Source of the DNA: Tanypteryx hageni
Taxonomy: Eukaryota; Arthropoda; Insecta; Odonata; Petaluridae
DNA: 64,000 nt
Direction: 5' to 3'
NCBI GenBank assembly: GCA_028673005.1
Contig: CM054116.1
Span: forward strand, 134,221,681 to 134,285,680
Shown here: one piece after another, positions 1 through 11,350 of the stretch
Position numbering within the stretch: the first letter of the stretch is position 1
How the letters are laid out: each line of letters starts with the position of its first letter
Translations under genes and position numbers: made by a program
The notes under the pieces: generated by a model
Databases searched by the model: none
Seen by the model: the letters and a program-made list of their open reading frames with translations, nothing else
What the model was told of the DNA's origin: nothing

Positions 1-540
1 TATGTTAAAGGAGCATCAAGGGCCCACAGTGAATTTGGTGAACACAGATACCAGATGCCAACTTATTCCAGCAAAAGTAGAAATTGACAGTAAATTTTTA
101 ATGACAGAACTGCTTATTTTGAGTAACATTAATAAACTTAAAAATCATTTTAAAAGTTCAACTTTATTATTATTAAAATATAATGTTATCTCAATCATCA
201 AAATACTTTGCGCATATACTTTGTAGAATTCTTCGTCTTCTGTTAGTATGAATGTAGATGCAAGCGTGTTGTAGTGAATTTACTATCGATATCACAATTT
301 ATGTAATGTGTTCAGAAATCCTCTTACAGACATTTTGGGAATATATATATATATATAGTATGTAAATTGATGATCACACTACTATATCATTTACAAAACA
401 AAATAGTTGCATTTATCACATTTGCACACAATATGAGAAAGTGCATTTTATTTATTGAGGTTCATTTAGGACAGTAAACTTAAAATTAGTAATATAATTA
501 TATGGCAAAACAATTAATTCAATAATTAATTGAAGAAGTA
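1..540. other. Intergenic, no gene seen
   Basis: AT-rich DNA up to the first mariner. A short (AT)n run lies near 341-357. Short open frames at the left edge show no recognisable domain and have no convincing splice sites. I see nothing else here. Confidence 0.5.
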
Positions 541-1858
541 TGAGGTCTGTTCAAAAAGTTCCTGTAATGACCATGTGGAACGCCACCAGTAATGCACACG
601 TAGATGCCCATTGAGTGGCTAGTAACCTTGACTGTACCCTACAAATTGAACTCTGTTTGAAGCAGCTCACAAGAATTGTTGCATTGTTATAATCGGTTTT
701 GTGAGTGCGTGTTTTGTCTGTTGTCGCATTTGATATGGCATCCGTAATGGAGCAAAGAATTTGTGTGAAGTTTTGTTTCAAACTGGGAAAAACAGCTGCA
801 GAAACTCACAGGATGTTGTGTCAAGCTTACGGTGATGAGGCTTTGAGTCAAATGACAACCTACGACTGGTATAAACGTTTTCGAAATGGAAGAACTTAAA
901 CAGATGATGATGAGAGGTCTGGCTGACCTTCAACTTCAAGAAACGAAACTGTGACTGCCCAAGTAAAAGAAATTATCCTTGCAAATCGTCGACTGACTGT
1001 CCAAGAAGTAGCAGAAGAGGTTGGAATATCCATTGGCCCATGTTCCGCAATTTTAACAAGATTTAGGGTTGCATCGGGTCTCCGCAAAGTTTGTACCAAG
1101 GCTCTTGACTGAAGATCAGTGAATTCAACATGTTTCGATTGGTGAAAATCTCCTGCAACGAACGAATGAAGATGAAAATTTTTTTAAAAACGTAATCACC
1201 AGAGAAGAGACTTGGGTTTATGGGTATGACATTGAAACAAAATGACATTCATCACAATGGGAGAGTCCTCATTCGCCGTGCCCCAGAAAAGCACAACAAA
1301 TGCACTCGAATTTGAAAACAATATGGGTTGTTTTTTTCGATTATCGCGGCATTGTTCATTATGAATTTGTTTCATCAGGCCAGACAGTTAATCAAGTCTT
1401 TTATCTGGAAGTTGAGACATGTGAGGGATGCGGTACGAAGAAAACGACCAGAAATGTGGACTGCAGGAACGTGGCACCTTCACCACGATAATGCACCAGC
1501 ACACACAGCATTGTCAATTCGAGAGTTCTTGGCAAAACATTCGATTCCTGTACTTCCACAACTCCCCTATTTTCCTAACCTCTCACCTCCATACTTGTTT
1601 CTATTCTCCAAAATAAAATGGACCTAAAAGGAAGAAGATTTCAAATAATAGAGGACATTATTACTAATACGACAAATGAACTGAGAGCGGTCCAACAAAC
1701 ATCCTTCCAACAATCCTTCCAAAAGTGGAAAAAGCAATGGGAGCGGTGCATTGCTGCTCAAGGAAATTACTTTGAAGGGGATAATTGCAACTAAGCTATA
1801 ACTCTTGAAATAAAGTTTTTATTGACAAATTCGGGGAACTTTTTGGACAAACCTCGTT
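541..1858 (+). mobile_element. mariner transposon, dead copy 1
   Basis: The left end begins tgaggtctgttcaaaaagtt and the right end carries its imperfect inverse (ggaactttttggacaaacct), giving terminal inverted repeats of about 22 bp. A TA stands at 539-540 and another at 1859-1860, as expected for mariner insertion. The interior codes in + orientation for a broken transposase. The length of about 1.3 kb is normal for a full mariner. It shares the AAAAGTTCC core of its ends, and its N-terminal protein sequence, with the second mariner at 4672-5923, so the two are related but not recent sister copies. Confidence 0.9.
735..1793 (+). pseudogene. mariner transposase pseudogene (copy 1)
   Basis: Reading starts at MASVMEQRICVKFCFKLGKT, the helix-turn-helix start typical of mariner transposases, and hits a TAA at 897-899. 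Later stops and frame changes follow. Mariner enzymes use a DD34D triad. The first motif, normally TGDETW, reads TREETW (Asp to Glu). The second, HDNAPAH (near 1477-1497), is kept. The third block, normally SPDLxPCDFF, reads as FPNLSPPYLF, with the catalytic Asp lost to Tyr. Two triad residues and the frame are therefore gone, and the copy cannot make active enzyme. Confidence 0.9.
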
Positions 1859-1860
1859 TA

Positions 1861-3345
1861 TTCATACTCTTACACATGTTATGTTTCTAATCTAATGACT
1901 ATTGGCTAATGATATGAACATATTACATTACTAAAAAGGGCTTTCCTGACAATCTCTGATTTCTCCAAAAGAAATGGCCTCCCTGATGCTCACCAATTTT
2001 TCAAAAGCATTTCTTCTTCATTGTTACAGATGGCATTAAAGGTGTAACATTAGTGAAAAATTGTAACTTTCTATCTATAACCATTTGCTCAGAATCTTAA
2101 TTTGAAATTTTTAAAGGCATTCCCTGCCACCCACCGATTTCCCTGAAAAATTTCTTTGACAGCATAGTTAATGGCATCATAGATCACATGCGGCATGCAA
2201 ATTTCAATCTTATATCTCTTATTGTTTACTTGCCATTTTAATTTAATTGATTGCACAGACAGAAAGAAAACATAAGCTTGTTTATAAAATGAAACACACC
2301 AAAAAATACTCACCGTATTAATCTACCTATTTTGTTCACTTAACAAATATATTTATGAAATCTTTAGACAAACAGAAGTCCCTTACATTCAAAGTTTTGA
2401 AGAAAATATGGAAGTAAACATGTGGAGGCCATGGACCTTAGCTTTTTTGAGCCCCTCCCCCCACCCTCGATTTGCATTGATTTTAAAATGTTGCAATAGT
2501 TACTACCTATCTGATTTCATAGAGAATAGCAATATACAGTATTATGCTATTTAGGGGTGGGTGGCTGGGGGTATAAAGAAGTACTGGAAAAATTAAAATA
2601 TTAAATAAACAAAAAGTATATAGTAAACTCACGATTTCATATTATATATTTAATAAAAATTCAATGTAAAAAACCAAATAGGCTATTTTTACTGTTTCTT
2701 TCCTCATGTCTAATAGTTCATAAGTATTTCTGACTTTTTAGTCTCTGTTTTATTTCTCCTCTCCGAATTTTGAAGTCTCCCTCAAAAGTAAGGCCCATGT
2801 GGTCCCCCCCTTAAGACAGCTATGAAGTAAACATCGCAATAATGTGTAGCTTATTTGATGATTGAGAAATCCATGAGTAGCTCCCATCTTTCACATGACA
2901 TTAGTGAGGTCACATTATTACCATTCGTTGGTCTCTATTGCGATTTACAATATCACTTTTCCACACTTATTATTTAAATAGATTATTAGGTTCATTTTAC
3001 ATATTTTGCTTTTTTTATAACTAAATTAAAAACATGTTTATGAAAATTTACTAAGAAACCCGATCAAGTACACAATTTTTGTTCTTGTGCTCGGGAATAC
3101 TAATGCAAACTCAAAACAAAACAAAAAATATATAATGTTCGAGTTATTTTCTGAATCGCTTTCCAAAACATTTTACAGTATTACTTGGTCAATTTCTGCA
3201 CCATTATATCATTATTACTCTATTATTTTCCTCAAAAACCTTGTTGAAATAGAGTGATTGTAGAGAAGCATGGGAGAGCTCTGCGGTATTATAATATCAC
3301 TGGACTGAACTTTATTTTTGAGTCATGTGGCTTAATGCAGTATTG
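1861..3345. other. Intergenic, no gene seen
   Basis: AT-rich spacer between the mariner and the next repeat. No open frame looks like a protein, and no transposon ends were recognised. It could be old decayed repeat. Confidence 0.4.
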
Positions 3346-3625
3346 TACAGGGTGTCCGGCGACTTTATGTCATAACTTCGGGATCTTATTCCTTAAGTGA
3401 TTTTGAGTAAAAAATGCCATATGAACATGGGTCCGATTCTCATTTGTTACAGAGCTACGGGCAATTGAAATTATCTCGTACTTTGATTTGTACAACTTAA
3501 TGGCTGGAAAAATGAAAAAGTTTTTGCAGACTCAGGGATATCCATAATGTGCATTTCTATCAAAATCCCAAAACGAAATATTGTCACAATCAAATATTTA
3601 CTTTATGTACTTAGCACATTAAAAG
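3300..3625 (+). repeat. Dispersed repeat, copy 1
   Basis: A segment with a 'gtggcttaatgcagtatt' block and, further on, 'atttctatcaaaatccc' followed by an AT-rich end. Related text occurs at 18500-18880 and 31760-32040, the latter two ending in gagaaagtaaaa. It may be the 3' tail of a SINE or LINE family. A piece resembling a DDE-transposon end (tacagggtgtccggcgac) is embedded at 3347. No coding potential is seen. Confidence 0.4.
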
Positions 3626-4671
3626 ATAAAAATATCAAAATTAGCAGATTCCAAAAAAATAAATAAAAATACTGAATCCTCATAAACAAGGTTATGGTGC
3701 ATGCATTGTAAGATTGTTCATGATGGAATCTCTAGTTCTTTTTTATCGACTGAAAAACATTGCTTGGGATCGTGTTGAGCCCAATTATTAAGGGCTATGA
3801 TGAATAGCAGCACTGTGACTAAAGAATATTCTAGCAATATATGTTGGTCCGTAATGTATTCTTCCGATACCTGTGCTACATTAAGGAACTATGCAGTAAG
3901 CAGGCAGGATCGGCAAAAATAAAACTGGAAGATGAGGAAAACATTGAAGAAGACAACTTAGGACCAAGTATTATGGAGAGCAAAGTAGAAAAAGCGATAG
4001 TGGAATTAAAGAAAGGGAAAGCCACAGGCAGCAATGGAATACCGGCTGAGGTACTTAGTCATGGGATCAGAAGGACTAAAAGCGATCACGAAATTAATTA
4101 ATAAGATTTACAAAATTGGAGAGTGGCCTCGGGATTTCCCTCTAAAGAAGAAGCCAAAGGCAATGCAATGTAAAGACTATAGAACAATAAGCCTTCTGTC
4201 ACACACTTCAAAGATCATCACGAAGATTCTTAATAAAAGGTTGGAGAGAAAAGCAGAAGAAATGTTAGGGGAAGATCAATTCGGTTTAAGAAAAGGATGA
4301 GGAACTAGAGATGCTATAGGGGTAGTTAGAATCATATCAGAAAGGGCAATAGAGTACAGTCAAGATATCTGCGTATGTTTCGTAGACCGGCAGAAGGCCT
4401 TTGATAGAGTGAATTGGGTAATGTTGATGAAGATATTAAAGGATATAGGTGTAGACTGGAAAGACAAGAGACTGATCAGGAATGTGAATCAAGTTGTAAA
4501 GGTCAGGTTGGAGACTGCGGACACCTGCGGAGTTAATATCGGTAGAGGAGTAAGACAGAGTTTCTGCCTATCGCCGACCCTATTCAATATATATGGAGAA
4601 AGTCTAATGCAAGAAGCGTTAGAAGGCACAGGAGATTTCAAAATTGGAGGAAGGATAAGAACATTAAAATA

Positions 4672-5923
4672 CAAGGTGCTACCCAAAAGTTCCGGGAATT
4701 TGAATAGCGCACGCGAACCGCTTGTAGTACAGCCACTCGCCGCTAGGTAGTGCTGGCAGTATTCTTTGTGAATAAGTGTGCAATGTGGCGGTTAGCTGAG
4801 TGCATGTGTTTTATAAGTTCTGTGCATTTTTGTAACATCATGTTTGAGTGGTTCTGCAAATTCGTTTCAAACTGAAATGGCTGATGTTAAGGAGCAAAGA
4901 ATTTGCATCAAATTCTGCTTCAAACTCGGCAAAACTGCAGCAGAAACACACAGAATGCTTAAACAAGCATTTGGTGATGATGCTTTAAGCCAAAGCAAAA
5001 TGTTCCTTTGGTACAAACGTTTCAAGGACGGACGGACGACTGTCAACGACGATGAGTGTTCTGGCCGTCAACAAGCACAACTCCGGAAAACATCCCAAAA
5101 GTGCATGAGGCTATCCTGGCAGACCAAAGGTGAACAATCCATGACGTTTGTGACATCGTCGGACTGTTGTACAGGACGTGTCAACGCATTTTGTTAGAGG
5201 ATTTGAACATGAGATGCATTGCTGCAAAATTTGTTCCAAGACTGCTGAGCAACGACCAGAAAGACCATTGCATTGCTGTCTGCAGGGAGCTTCAAAATGA
5301 TGTTAGAGATGACCCCAACTTCATCTCTAAGGTCATAACTGGTGATGAATCTAGGGTTTATGGTTATGACCCCGAGACAAAGCAGCAGTCGTCACAGTGG
5401 AAGTCGCCAAATTCACTGTGGCCGAAAAAAGCGCATCAAGTTCGCAGCAATGTCAAGTCCATGCTGATCGTTTTTTTTTGACGTCGACATGATCGTCCAC
5501 AAAGAATTCCTCCCACCCGGTCAAACTGTCAGTGAAAAGTAGACTGCGATGTTTTGAAGCGGTTAAGGGAGAACATCTGATGCAAACACCCAGACAAGTG
5601 GCGCAACAATGACTGGGTGCTCCACCATGACAATGCGCCCGCCCACACGTCACTCGTTATTAGGCAGTTCCTGGCTTCCAAAAACATGAGTCATCCCCCA
5701 CCCCTACTCTCCTGACCTCGCCCCCTGCGACTTTTTCCTGTTTCCCAAAATGAAACTCCGGCTGAAAGGGTGACATTTTGACACGCTTTGCATCATGGAA
5801 AAAATGCTGGGAATGCTGTATAAAAACCCAAGGGGACTACTTTGAAGGGGACGGTGGAAATTAGGACTTAGCATAAGTAATTTTTTTTATGCACAAATTC
5901 CTGGAACTTTTGGGTAGCTCTCG
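4672..5923 (+). mobile_element. mariner transposon, copy 2, nested in LINE
   Basis: A complete 1252-bp element with TA at 4670-4671 and 5924-5925. The left end reads caaggtgctacccaaaagtt and the right end inverted reads cgagagctacccaaaagttc, so the inverted repeats run about 28 bp with few mismatches. Removing element plus one TA restores ...TLKYADDQVLLA of the host LINE in frame, which proves both boundaries. The insertion is younger than the LINE. Confidence 0.95.
4877..5864 (+). pseudogene. mariner transposase pseudogene (copy 2)
   Basis: Starts MADVKEQRICIKFCFKLGKT and can be followed to a final FEGDGGN stop at 5862-5864. The DD34D catalytic aspartates are all visible: TGDES (near 5340), HHDNAPAH (near 5627) and SPDLAPCDFF (near 5710-5740). 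The reading frame is broken at several points, including near 5090, 5190, 5490 and 5690, and the 3' part is internally shortened near 5775. It is inactive although its triad is preserved, unlike copy 1. Confidence 0.9.
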
Positions 5924-6679
5924 TATGCGGATGATCAAGTACTTCTAGCAGAAAAGGAAGAGGAACTCCAGAAAATGATAAATAGACTAGTAATAACAGG
6001 TAGAAAATACAGTATGGAAATAAATACAGAAAAATCCAAGGTCATTTGAATATCATGCAAAGAAGAGAATCTGAACATAAGTATTGGAGAACAAGTTTCA
6101 GACTATAAATACCTTGGAAGCATCATAACAAGAGAAGCAAAATGTATGGATGAGATCAAAACTAGAATAGGAAAAGCAAAAGCGGCTTTCAGGAGAAAGA
6201 AACAACTACTTACAGGGAATATAAGGGAAGATATCCGCAAGAAGTTCATAAAATGCTACGTATGGAGTAAAGCATTGTATGGGGCAGAAACATCGACACT
6301 AAGAAAAATGACATCAAATACATGGAAATCTTTGAAATGTGGACTTGGAGGAGAATGCTGAAGATAAAATGGACAGATAGGATGAAAAACGTTGAAGTGC
6401 TATGAAGAGTAGGAGAGAAGCGAATGATTATACAGACTATTAGAAAGAGGAAGGCAAACTGGGTTGGACATTACCTGAGGAGAGAGAGTATGATTAAAGA
6501 CGTGTTAGAAGGAAAACTAGATGGAAAAAGGTAGGAAAAGTTTTCATCTGATAGATGATTTGAAAAGGAGTTATCAAGATATGAAGAGGACAGCGGAAAA
6601 AAGGAGTATATGGAGAACCAGGTTTAACCATTAATAATCACAGACCTGTCTACAGACAGACTACCTATGATGATGATAT

Positions 6680-7496
6680 GTTAGTGCACATTATAAAGAT
6701 GTTTCTATACATAATACTATTTTTATAAATGCAATTATTCATTTTTATTAAAAAAATATTTATCTAATTTTTATATTGTAGCTTATGAGCACTCAATGGC
6801 TTTTTCATTCAGCGCCTATAGCTGGACTACATTCACCATTGTCTCAAACTTTCCACAGTAACATTCTTTTGTGGATAAAAATGGCCCATCACTGCTGTAG
6901 CTCGACATCTGAATGCAAATTGAAATTGATCCCAATGAATATAAGTTCCTATCCGTAATCAAGGACGGTACCAGTGCCTAGAGAAAACTATTGTTGAAAA
7001 ATATCAGTGATTTTATAGATATAGTGACGATTTGACCCGTACCAGAGCAGTTATGGCTTAAATGAAATATAATAAAGAAAACTGCTAAAATGTACTTGAA
7101 ATCTGCACTTGAGTAATTTTTGCAATTTGGCCATTCAATAGCAAGCTGCATAAAAGTGAATCACGCCACCATGTTCATAGAAGTTCATCATGCGTTGGGT
7201 ACTGTGTTAAATGGAATCTGCATTGAGGGAAGCTGCTTTTGGGGAAGTTTTGCTGTATAGAGGTTAATGACAAAGTTAGTAATTTGTTATTGCAGAAATA
7301 AGGCACTGAGTGAAAATCAAAAATCTATTTCATCATCATATCAACTTATATTTATAGAATAAAAACCTCATGATAAAAAATAAAGTAAAACAGATAATAA
7401 GTCATTGCTCTTATCAAAATTGTGACTTTGTTCTACAATTAAAATAATAAAAATTACAAATAAATTTCACTAACAGCTTATTCATTTTTGTAATAG
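6680..7496. other. Intergenic, no gene seen
   Basis: AT-rich spacer after the LINE tail. No supported coding region, splice pair or transposon end found. Confidence 0.4.
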
Positions 7497-7498
7497 TA

Positions 7499-8831
7499 CC
7501 GTAAATGCCTGAATACAAGCCAATGTTTTTTATTAAAATCAGACATGAAAAAATGTCCTCAGCTTAAATTTGAATCTGACCTCAGAATTTATCATGGTGA
7601 CTCACAGGGTCGCCCATAGGTGACAGAACGATAACAGTAATTCATCTCAATGCCTTCATGTTTTACTAATTGTATTAATGTATTTTTTCATAAAATAAAA
7701 TAAATATTTAACCTACAATGATTATTTACTAATCAACAATTAACAAAATCTGAATAAAAATCAACATAGATATTATCTAAGTTACTGCAATTGTTGCTGA
7801 ATTTGATTAGAAGTTTCGGCTTTAACCCTTCTGTGTGGGGACAGATATAGATATATACCTGACTAGAGGGGATGAAACCCAGTTTTTGAAGCACAATAGA
7901 TTCTTGCGGTGAGGGTTTCGACCCTTAACTTGTGAAAAGTCTGCTCGGAGGCAATCCTCTTAGCAGGTGGTATGATTTCAGATTAAGAAAGACTGCCACA
8001 ATTTTATTTCAGAATAATCAATCAAGATATGCATTTTTTGATGAATTATTCATATTCCCTGTGAAAAACTACACCTAAATAGTTTTTATTGGCATTCCTA
8101 GGGTATTTTTTAAGAAAACCACTCCCCAGCTATACAAACTGATATACTTAACCCAAGCTGCCCTGTCCTCCTCCGGCACCCGGGTTGGGTTAGTTAGTTT
8201 TGTGTTGGTTTCCTGTACACATTGCACCCACCCTCATCTTGAATTAAGTATATCCATTAATTTTGCTGGAGCGCGGTTTTCTTAAAAAATATAGTGGGAA
8301 TGCCAATAAAAACAATTTAGGTGTGGTTTTAACAGAGAATACAAATAATTCATCAAAAAATACATATCTTAATCAATTATTCTAAAATAAAATTGAGACA
8401 GTCTTCCTTGGCCTGAAATCATACCCCCTTCTGAGAGGGTTACCTCCGAGCTGACTCTTCGCAAGCAAAGGGTCAAAACCCTCACCACAAGTATCTATTG
8501 TGCTTCAAAAACTGGGCTTCCTCCCCTCTAGATGGAAATATATCTACATCTGCCCCCACAAGGAAGGGATAAAGCCAAAGTTCTTTGCACAATCGTCTAT
8601 TTTTTTTTATATTAAAACAAAAGTTTTTATAAAAATATTCAATTGTATTTTATCCTTAATACATATATTTCTTTGTAAATTAAATGCTCAACTGTACTGA
8701 ATAGGGTATCCAAAGCCTTGCATCACTCAAGGTACAGTTCAGCCTAAAATCTCTTAAATTTACCTTTTTCCTAAAATCTTAGGAAAATTTTAGAGGGTCG
8801 GCTTAAATTCAGGATATTCGGGCATTTACGG
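7499..8831. mobile_element. TA-flanked TIR element, CCGTA family, copy 1
   Basis: The left end is CCGTAAATGCCTGAATACAA; the right end inverted is CCGTAAATGCCCGAATATCC. Both are flanked by TA (7497-7498, 8832-8833). A second member with closely similar ends lies at 22383-23546. It has no transposase frame, so it is non-autonomous. TA duplication and ~25-bp repeats suggest a Tc1/mariner-related superfamily, but I cannot name it. A fold-back element occupies more than half of its interior. Confidence 0.75.
7826..8568. mobile_element. TTAA-type fold-back MITE nested in CCGTA element
   Basis: A 743-bp element made of two inverted arms of about 330 bp (roughly 7826-8158 against 8236-8568), which look about 80 percent identical by eye, around a short GC-richer centre. 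It starts CCCTTCTGTGTGGGG directly after TTAA (7822-7825) and ends CCCCCACAAGGAAGGG before ATAA (8569-8572), a one-base decayed TTAA. TTAA targets and CCC..GGG ends are the signature of piggyBac-type elements. It carries no gene. Confidence 0.75.
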
Positions 8832-8833
8832 TA

Positions 8834-9204
8834 ACTGGTAATGTTTTTTTCTTTCATCCTTCTTGTGAATTGTTTGGAAAATATTTTCAATTTTGTTTAA
8901 TAAAATTAAATGATTGTTTTCATAGTACATACATATTTGTAAAAAAAATCTTTCAAGCATGTTTAGTGCTTCTTGCATCTCAGCTTTTTTGGTGGTGGCA
9001 TTACAAATCCCTCACCTTCCTCTTCACAGCCTACAGTCTCCTCTTCACCTGTTTGGTGCCATCACATTTATCAGTAGTGAATTGATCAAGGAGCAAAATG
9101 ACATATCTTTGATCCAAGTCCCATTGTTAGTGCTTTTCGTCAATGCTGAAAAGCACTATTATCTTCGTGATGTCCATCCGTCCGTACGCATATATCAGGG
9201 AAGA
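8834..9204. other. Intergenic, no gene seen
   Basis: Short spacer between the CCGTA element and the tandem array. Open frames here lack recognisable protein features. Confidence 0.4.
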
Positions 9205-9534
9205 ATTGGCTGAGCCGATTTCAACCAAATTTGGTACATAAAATCTTCACATGAATATAGGACCAAAGTGGCATATTTCGACCAGATCGACTCTGTAGGG
9301 GTGCCACAGTTGCAAAATTAAACTTTTCGGTAATAATGAATTTGGAAGGAATTGTCCACCGATTTCAACGAAATTTAGAATGAAGAAGGTGTGCAACATT
9401 AAAAAACAAAATCAATATTTTAAATGTAGATATAGAAAACAGGGCTGCCACAAGACAAGTAATAAAAATTTCATTTTACAAGTATTTGTGTTGAACTGTT
9501 CACATCAATTTTAACCAAATTTAAAATTTGTAAT

Positions 9535-11350
9535 GTACACAGGACAACTTTGTTATTTTTCAGAATATCTAAAAATAATGAGAGATCAAAGTTGTTTGCA
9601 ATAGGCTATTTTTTGGGAGAAATGTTGATTCTTTTTGTCTAGGGCCTTCCGTTCGACCGCTGCTCTCTTGGCTCATCAATGGTTAAGTGACTCTGCGGAA
9701 ATTCCTACGTCCACATAAAGGAGCTAGGAGCCGGCTATGTGAATAAGAGTTGCAACAAAAATGAATAAAAAGTCCAAAAACTCATGCAGTAGTGTTCATT
9801 GCACATTTACAATAAATTATCAAATTGGTATCCATGCTGGCGTACACATATTCTGATTCGTTCCCTCAAGCTTCTCCGTACACATAGCAATGTTTGTGGA
9901 GTAATTTCTGCGCATAGTGCATGGATGTTCTCCCGAAGTTCTTCAAGGCTTCTTGGCCTGCTGTAGTAAACAACTGATTTCAAGTGTCCCCAAAGGAAGA
10001 AATCAAGGGGTGTAAGGTCCAGAGAACGTGGCGGCCACTCCACTGGGCCCCTTCGTCCGATCCAATTTACCCGGCAGAAACGAATCTAACCATCTGCGCA
10101 CCGTGTTAGAATAATGAGGAGGCGCTCCATCTTGTTGGAAGTAAAACTTCAGATGCTTGTCTAGGGGCATTTCATCCAAGAAAGGCAGCAAATTGGTTTC
10201 TAAGAGATGAAGGTAAATCTCACCTGTCAAACGTCCATCTAAGAAGACAGACCCCAAAATTTTGTCACCAAAAATTCCACACCACACGTTGATCCGCGGA
10301 TCAATTTGATAGTGCCCTTCTTGAACTGCATGGGGATTCGTCTCGGACCAATACACAAAGTTGTGCCTGCTTACAGAACTATTAGGATGGAAGCACGCTT
10401 CATTGCTGAACAGAATATGTCCCTCCAGGTTTCTCAGAATTTGTCGGGTTCCCTGAAACCACTCACAAAATTCCAACCGTCTGTCTGCGTCGTCTCCGTG
10501 CAGATGTTGAACGAAAGTTGTTTTGTACGGGTGGAATCTGTCCTTGGTAAGAATCCGCTGGACAGAACTTTTGCTAATCCCAATTTCTAGGGAAATTTTA
10601 CAGGTGGATCGTCGAGGACTGGCGGCAACTTTAGCGAGGACAGCCAGTGTGTCTTCAGCCCCAGTAGAACTTCGCGGCCGTCCTGCACGAGGCCTGTCAT
10701 TCACGCTTCCAGTTTCGTTGAAGCGATTGAAAGCATTGCGTATCATTTTCTCTGACGGTTCCGGTTGCTCTGGATGACGACGGTGATACTCCCTTGCTGC
10801 TCTACGAAGGCTCAAGCCAGACACGTATTTCTGCCTTATCATGCGCTGCGTACATTTCTCCGCCTGCATTCCAGAACTGTCACTTGAAAACTGAAATTTC
10901 CGGTGTGACTGTCACATCTCCAAACACCAACAATGAAAAATGAGCATTAAAATGAGGCGGCAACATCAACAATCACAGTTTCCACCGAAATCACCAGTAA
11001 ATTACTTAATTCATTGTTAGGCATTAGCGACCACACTAATCCATTTTAATGCCAGCAATTGATATCAATTGTTGTTGACATTTGTCAAATGCCACACTCT
11101 CTTGCATAATTCACACTTCTTGTCTCCTCACATAGCTCCTTTATGTGGATGTAGGAATTTCCGTGGAGTCACTTAACCCCATTGACGAGCCAAGAGAGTA
11201 GCGGTCGAACGGAAGGCCCTGGACAAAAAAAAATCAACATTTCTCCCAAAAAATAGCCTATTGCAAACAACTTTGATCTCCTATTATTTTTAGATATTCT
11301 GCAAAATAACAAAGTTGTCCTATGTGGCCAGACTTCTGGGACACCCTGTA
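9535..11350 (-). mobile_element. IS630/Tc1-mariner-type DDE transposon with ~200-bp inverted repeats
   Basis: Long terminal inverted repeats of about 200 bp pair 9540-9730 with 11130-11330 (for example 'ataggctattttttgggaga' on both). The right end finishes in ...ggacaccctgta, the outer end common in this insect transposon group. The left copy lacks about 25 bp of that outer end, so the ends are no longer equivalent and mobility is doubtful. A transposase pseudogene lies between the repeats on the - strand. Confidence 0.85.
9807..10869 (-). pseudogene. DDE transposase pseudogene (DUF4817-type N-terminus)
   Basis: A 288-residue open frame starts at 10869 with a helix-turn-helix (QKYVSGLSLRRAAREYH), then RPRAGRPRS. 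The catalytic domain follows: LFSNEACFHPN, INVWCGIFG, FYFQQDGAPPHYS. A frame change near 10050 moves the rest (RSLDLTPLDFFLWGHLK) to another frame ending at 9807. The first catalytic residue, normally Asp in FSDEA, is Asn here (codon AAT); the second (QQDGAPPH) and third (PLDFF) are kept. The gene is dead by both changes but still well preserved, so the insertion is fairly young. Confidence 0.88.

Larger units (their letters stand above)
3880..6640 (+). pseudogene. LINE reverse transcriptase pseudogene
   Basis: The reverse transcriptase reading frame is interrupted by frame changes around 4110 and 4300, an in-frame stop near 6048, and the mariner at 4672-5923. The block-A aspartate (QKAFDRV) and the YADD aspartates can all be read once the mariner is set aside, so the polymerase core was intact before decay. 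The thumb and C-terminal part (RKKFIKCYVWSKALYGAET) is readable to about 6360, then fragmented. Confidence 0.85.
3880..6676 (+). mobile_element. 5'-truncated non-LTR retrotransposon (LINE), split by mariner
   Basis: Two halves (3880-4671 and 5924-6676) of one LINE ORF2, separated by a complete mariner. The left half holds reverse transcriptase blocks (KGKATGSNGIPAEVL, KDYRTISLLSHTSKI, DQFGLRKG, DRQKAFDRVNW, GRGVRQ.LSP). The right half resumes at ADDQVLLAEKEEEL and continues through DYKYLGSIIT and LYGAETSTLRKM. The endonuclease region is missing, as usual for 5' truncation. The 3' end finishes in a short ATGATGATG tract. I would place it among insect endonuclease/RT LINEs without naming the clade. 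Confidence 0.88.

Noticed and set aside
2..226. 74-residue frame at the left edge as a possible ACAT2 upstream exon
   Set aside because: No thiolase motif in any frame and no fitting splice donor; the expected thiolase text is absent.
10306..10777. + strand open frames opposite the DDE transposase
   Set aside because: Shadows of the well-supported - strand transposase frame.
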